In this document: positions 62,893 through 64,000 of the stretch, piece by piece
Layout of the letters: each line of letters opens with the position of its first letter
Position numbering within the stretch: position 1 is the stretch's first letter
Assembly: GCA_900473805.1 (NCBI GenBank)
Contig: UCMS01000014.1
Coordinates: 1 to 64,000, forward strand
DNA length: 64,000 nucleotides
From: Hyphomicrobiales bacterium
GTDB lineage: Bacteria; Pseudomonadota; Alphaproteobacteria; Rhizobiales; Rhizobiaceae
Reading direction: 5' to 3'
Position numbers and translations under genes: made by a program
The notes under the pieces: generated by a model
What the model saw: the letters and a program-made list of their open reading frames with translations, nothing else
Told to the model about the DNA's origin: nothing
Database searches by the model: none

Positions 62893-64000
62893 TCAGGCCG
62901 AATAGACGATCAAAAGATCCTTGGCATCGATCTGGTCGCCAATCCGCACGAGCACCTCGGAAATGGTGCCGTCACGGTCCGCATGTAGAGCCGTTTCCAT
63001 CTTCATGGCCTCGATCGACAGCAGAACGTCACCCGACTTTACAGTCTGGCCCGCAGCAACAGCCACAGTCGAGATAACGCCTGGCATCGGTGCTCCCAGA
63101 TGGGCAGCATTGCCGAGGTCAGCCTTCCGGCGAACCGCACTGCCCGAGGCGCCGTGAACGCGATCCGGCACCTTGATGCGGCGCGGTTGACCATTCAACT
63201 CGAAGAACACGGTGACCATGCCCTTGTCGTCGGTATGGCCGATCGCCTGGTTGACGATGACGAGGGTCTTTCCCTTCTCCAGGTCGAGGAACAGTTCTTC
63301 GCCGGCCGGCAGACCGTAGAAGTACTGGGGAGTCGGGATCACCGAAACCGGACCATAGGTATCAGCCGCCAACGCATAGTCCGTGAAGACCTTCGGATAC
63401 ATCAGATAGGAGGCGAATTCGAAGTCGGAGACTTCGCGACCGAGTTTCTCCTCGATCGTCTTGCGCTCGGCGTCGAGATCGGCGTCCGGCAGCAGCGAGC
63501 CCGGCACGGCGGTATAGGCGGCCTCGCCTTTCAAGGCCTTCTTCTGCAAGGCTTCCGGCCATCCGCCCGGCGGCTGCCCGAGATCACCCTTCAACATCGA
63601 GACGACGGAATCGGGGAAGGCGATGTCCTTGGCCGGGTTTACGACATCGGCAACGGACAGATCCTGGCTGACCATCATCAGCGCCATATCACCGACAACC
63701 TTGGAGGACGGCGTCACTTTGACGATATCGCCGAACATCTGGTTCGCGTCGGCATAGGCCTGTGCCACCTCATGCCAGCGGGTTTCAAGCCCGAGTGAGC
63801 GGGCCTGTTCCTTGAGGTTGGTGAACTGGCCGCCCGGCATTTCATGTAGATAGACTTCCGAAGCCGGGCCCTTCAGATCGCTCTCGAAAGCAGCATACTG
63901 GGTGCGCACGGCTTCCCAGTAGAAGGACAGGCGGCGGATCCAGTGCGGGTCGAGACCCGGATCGCGCTCGGAGCCGCGCAACGCTTCCACGATCGAACCC
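62893..64000 (-). CDS. pyc: Pyruvate carboxylase, C-terminal part
   Basis: The 3' third of the gene; it continues beyond the right edge. It reads through the end of the carboxyltransferase domain (YLHEMPGGQFTNLKEQA), the allosteric/linker region and the biotin carboxyl carrier domain with biotinyl-Lys in EAMKMETAL, close to the C-terminus as usual. Pyruvate carboxylase makes oxaloacetate from pyruvate and bicarbonate with ATP. The frame is intact to 64000. Confidence 0.95.
   Translation of the reverse strand, partial: GSIVEALRGSERDPGLDPHWIRRLSFYWEAVRTQYAAFESDLKGPASEVYLHEMPGGQFTNLKEQARSLGLETRWHEVAQAYADANQMFGDIVKVTPSSKVVGDMALMMVSQDLSVADVVNPAKDIAFPDSVVSMLKGDLGQPPGGWPEALQKKALKGEAAYTAVPGSLLPDADLDAERKTIEEKLGREVSDFEFASYLMYPKVFTDYALAADTYGPVSVIPTPQYFYGLPAGEELFLDLEKGKTLVIVNQAIGHTDDKGMVTVFFELNGQPRRIKVPDRVHGASGSAVRRKADLGNAAHLGAPMPGVISTVAVAAGQTVKSGDVLLSIEAMKMETALHADRDGTISEVLVRIGDQIDAKDLLIVYSA

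Noticed and set aside
1..64000. Mobile elements, CRISPR arrays, tRNA or rRNA genes
   Set aside because: No transposase or integrase, no regularly spaced repeats, no tRNA cloverleaf or rRNA sequence was recognised, and gene content and composition are even across the window.

Overview
The window is a contiguous piece of the main chromosome of an alphaproteobacterium, almost certainly a member of the Rhizobiaceae (Rhizobium/Agrobacterium/Allorhizobium group). The evidence is a full-length cyclic beta-1,2-glucan synthase (NdvB/ChvB, 2831 residues), an alphaproteobacterial Mic60-like protein and HemY directly after hemC-hemD, a PhaR-controlled PHB gene set, a CarD-ferredoxin-S4-helicase run, high GC with strongly GC-biased third positions, and many GANTC (CcrM) sites. 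No tRNA, rRNA, insertion sequence, prophage, integrase or CRISPR array was seen. Both ends cut genes: a methyltransferase at the left edge and pyruvate carboxylase at the right edge.

Layout. 0-9 kb: a leftward operon (tsaD, gpsA, YciI-like, EVE, methyltransferase) diverges from a rightward heme/envelope operon (hemC, hemD, mic60-like, hemY, TerB-like, class I glutamine amidotransferase). 9-24 kb: single housekeeping genes, namely two MFS exporters, YggT, ppa, a GNAT, typA, an M3 peptidase, argG, an SDR, a LysE exporter, rlmN and an IalB-like secreted protein, plus two uncharacterised proteins. 24-31 kb: YkvA, pterin carbinolamine dehydratase, thpR, the tesA/ybbA-ybbP divergent pair, a Bax-inhibitor-1 protein and carD. 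31-37 kb: ferredoxin, S4 protein, Suv3-like helicase, then a regulatory-looking gap, an alpha/beta hydrolase, a DUF3309 peptide and a glycine-zipper lipoprotein. 37-41 kb: phbB, phbA and divergent phaR. 41-48 kb: rpmF, a GST, mtgA, a farnesyl-diphosphate-synthase-like gene, hisC, a LysE exporter, an OmpA-like lipoprotein and ispG. 48-54 kb: the most accessory-looking stretch, with two TetR regulators, a YbjJ-like MFS, a DMT transporter, an M20 amidohydrolase and an aminotransferase. 54-64 kb: ndvB and the 3' end of pyc.

How the parts work together. Heme synthesis and inner-membrane organisation share one operon at the left. PHB synthesis (phbA, phbB) faces its repressor gene phaR. Isoprenoid synthesis appears as both ispG and an ispA-like synthase. 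The 50-54 kb cluster looks like a small regulated catabolic module: hydrolyse an N-acyl or amide substrate, transaminate the product, move it with a DMT permease.

I found no clearly novel multi-gene system. The most unusual signals are non-coding. They are a burst of eight GANTC sites in 138 bp (35681-35818); a 60-bp element that occurs once inside that burst (35712-35771) and again at 37436-37495, where it precedes a gene-free stretch ending in a strong hairpin (a possible small RNA); and several palindromes lying inside predicted promoter spacers (carD, the YbjJ-like MFS, the second tetR).
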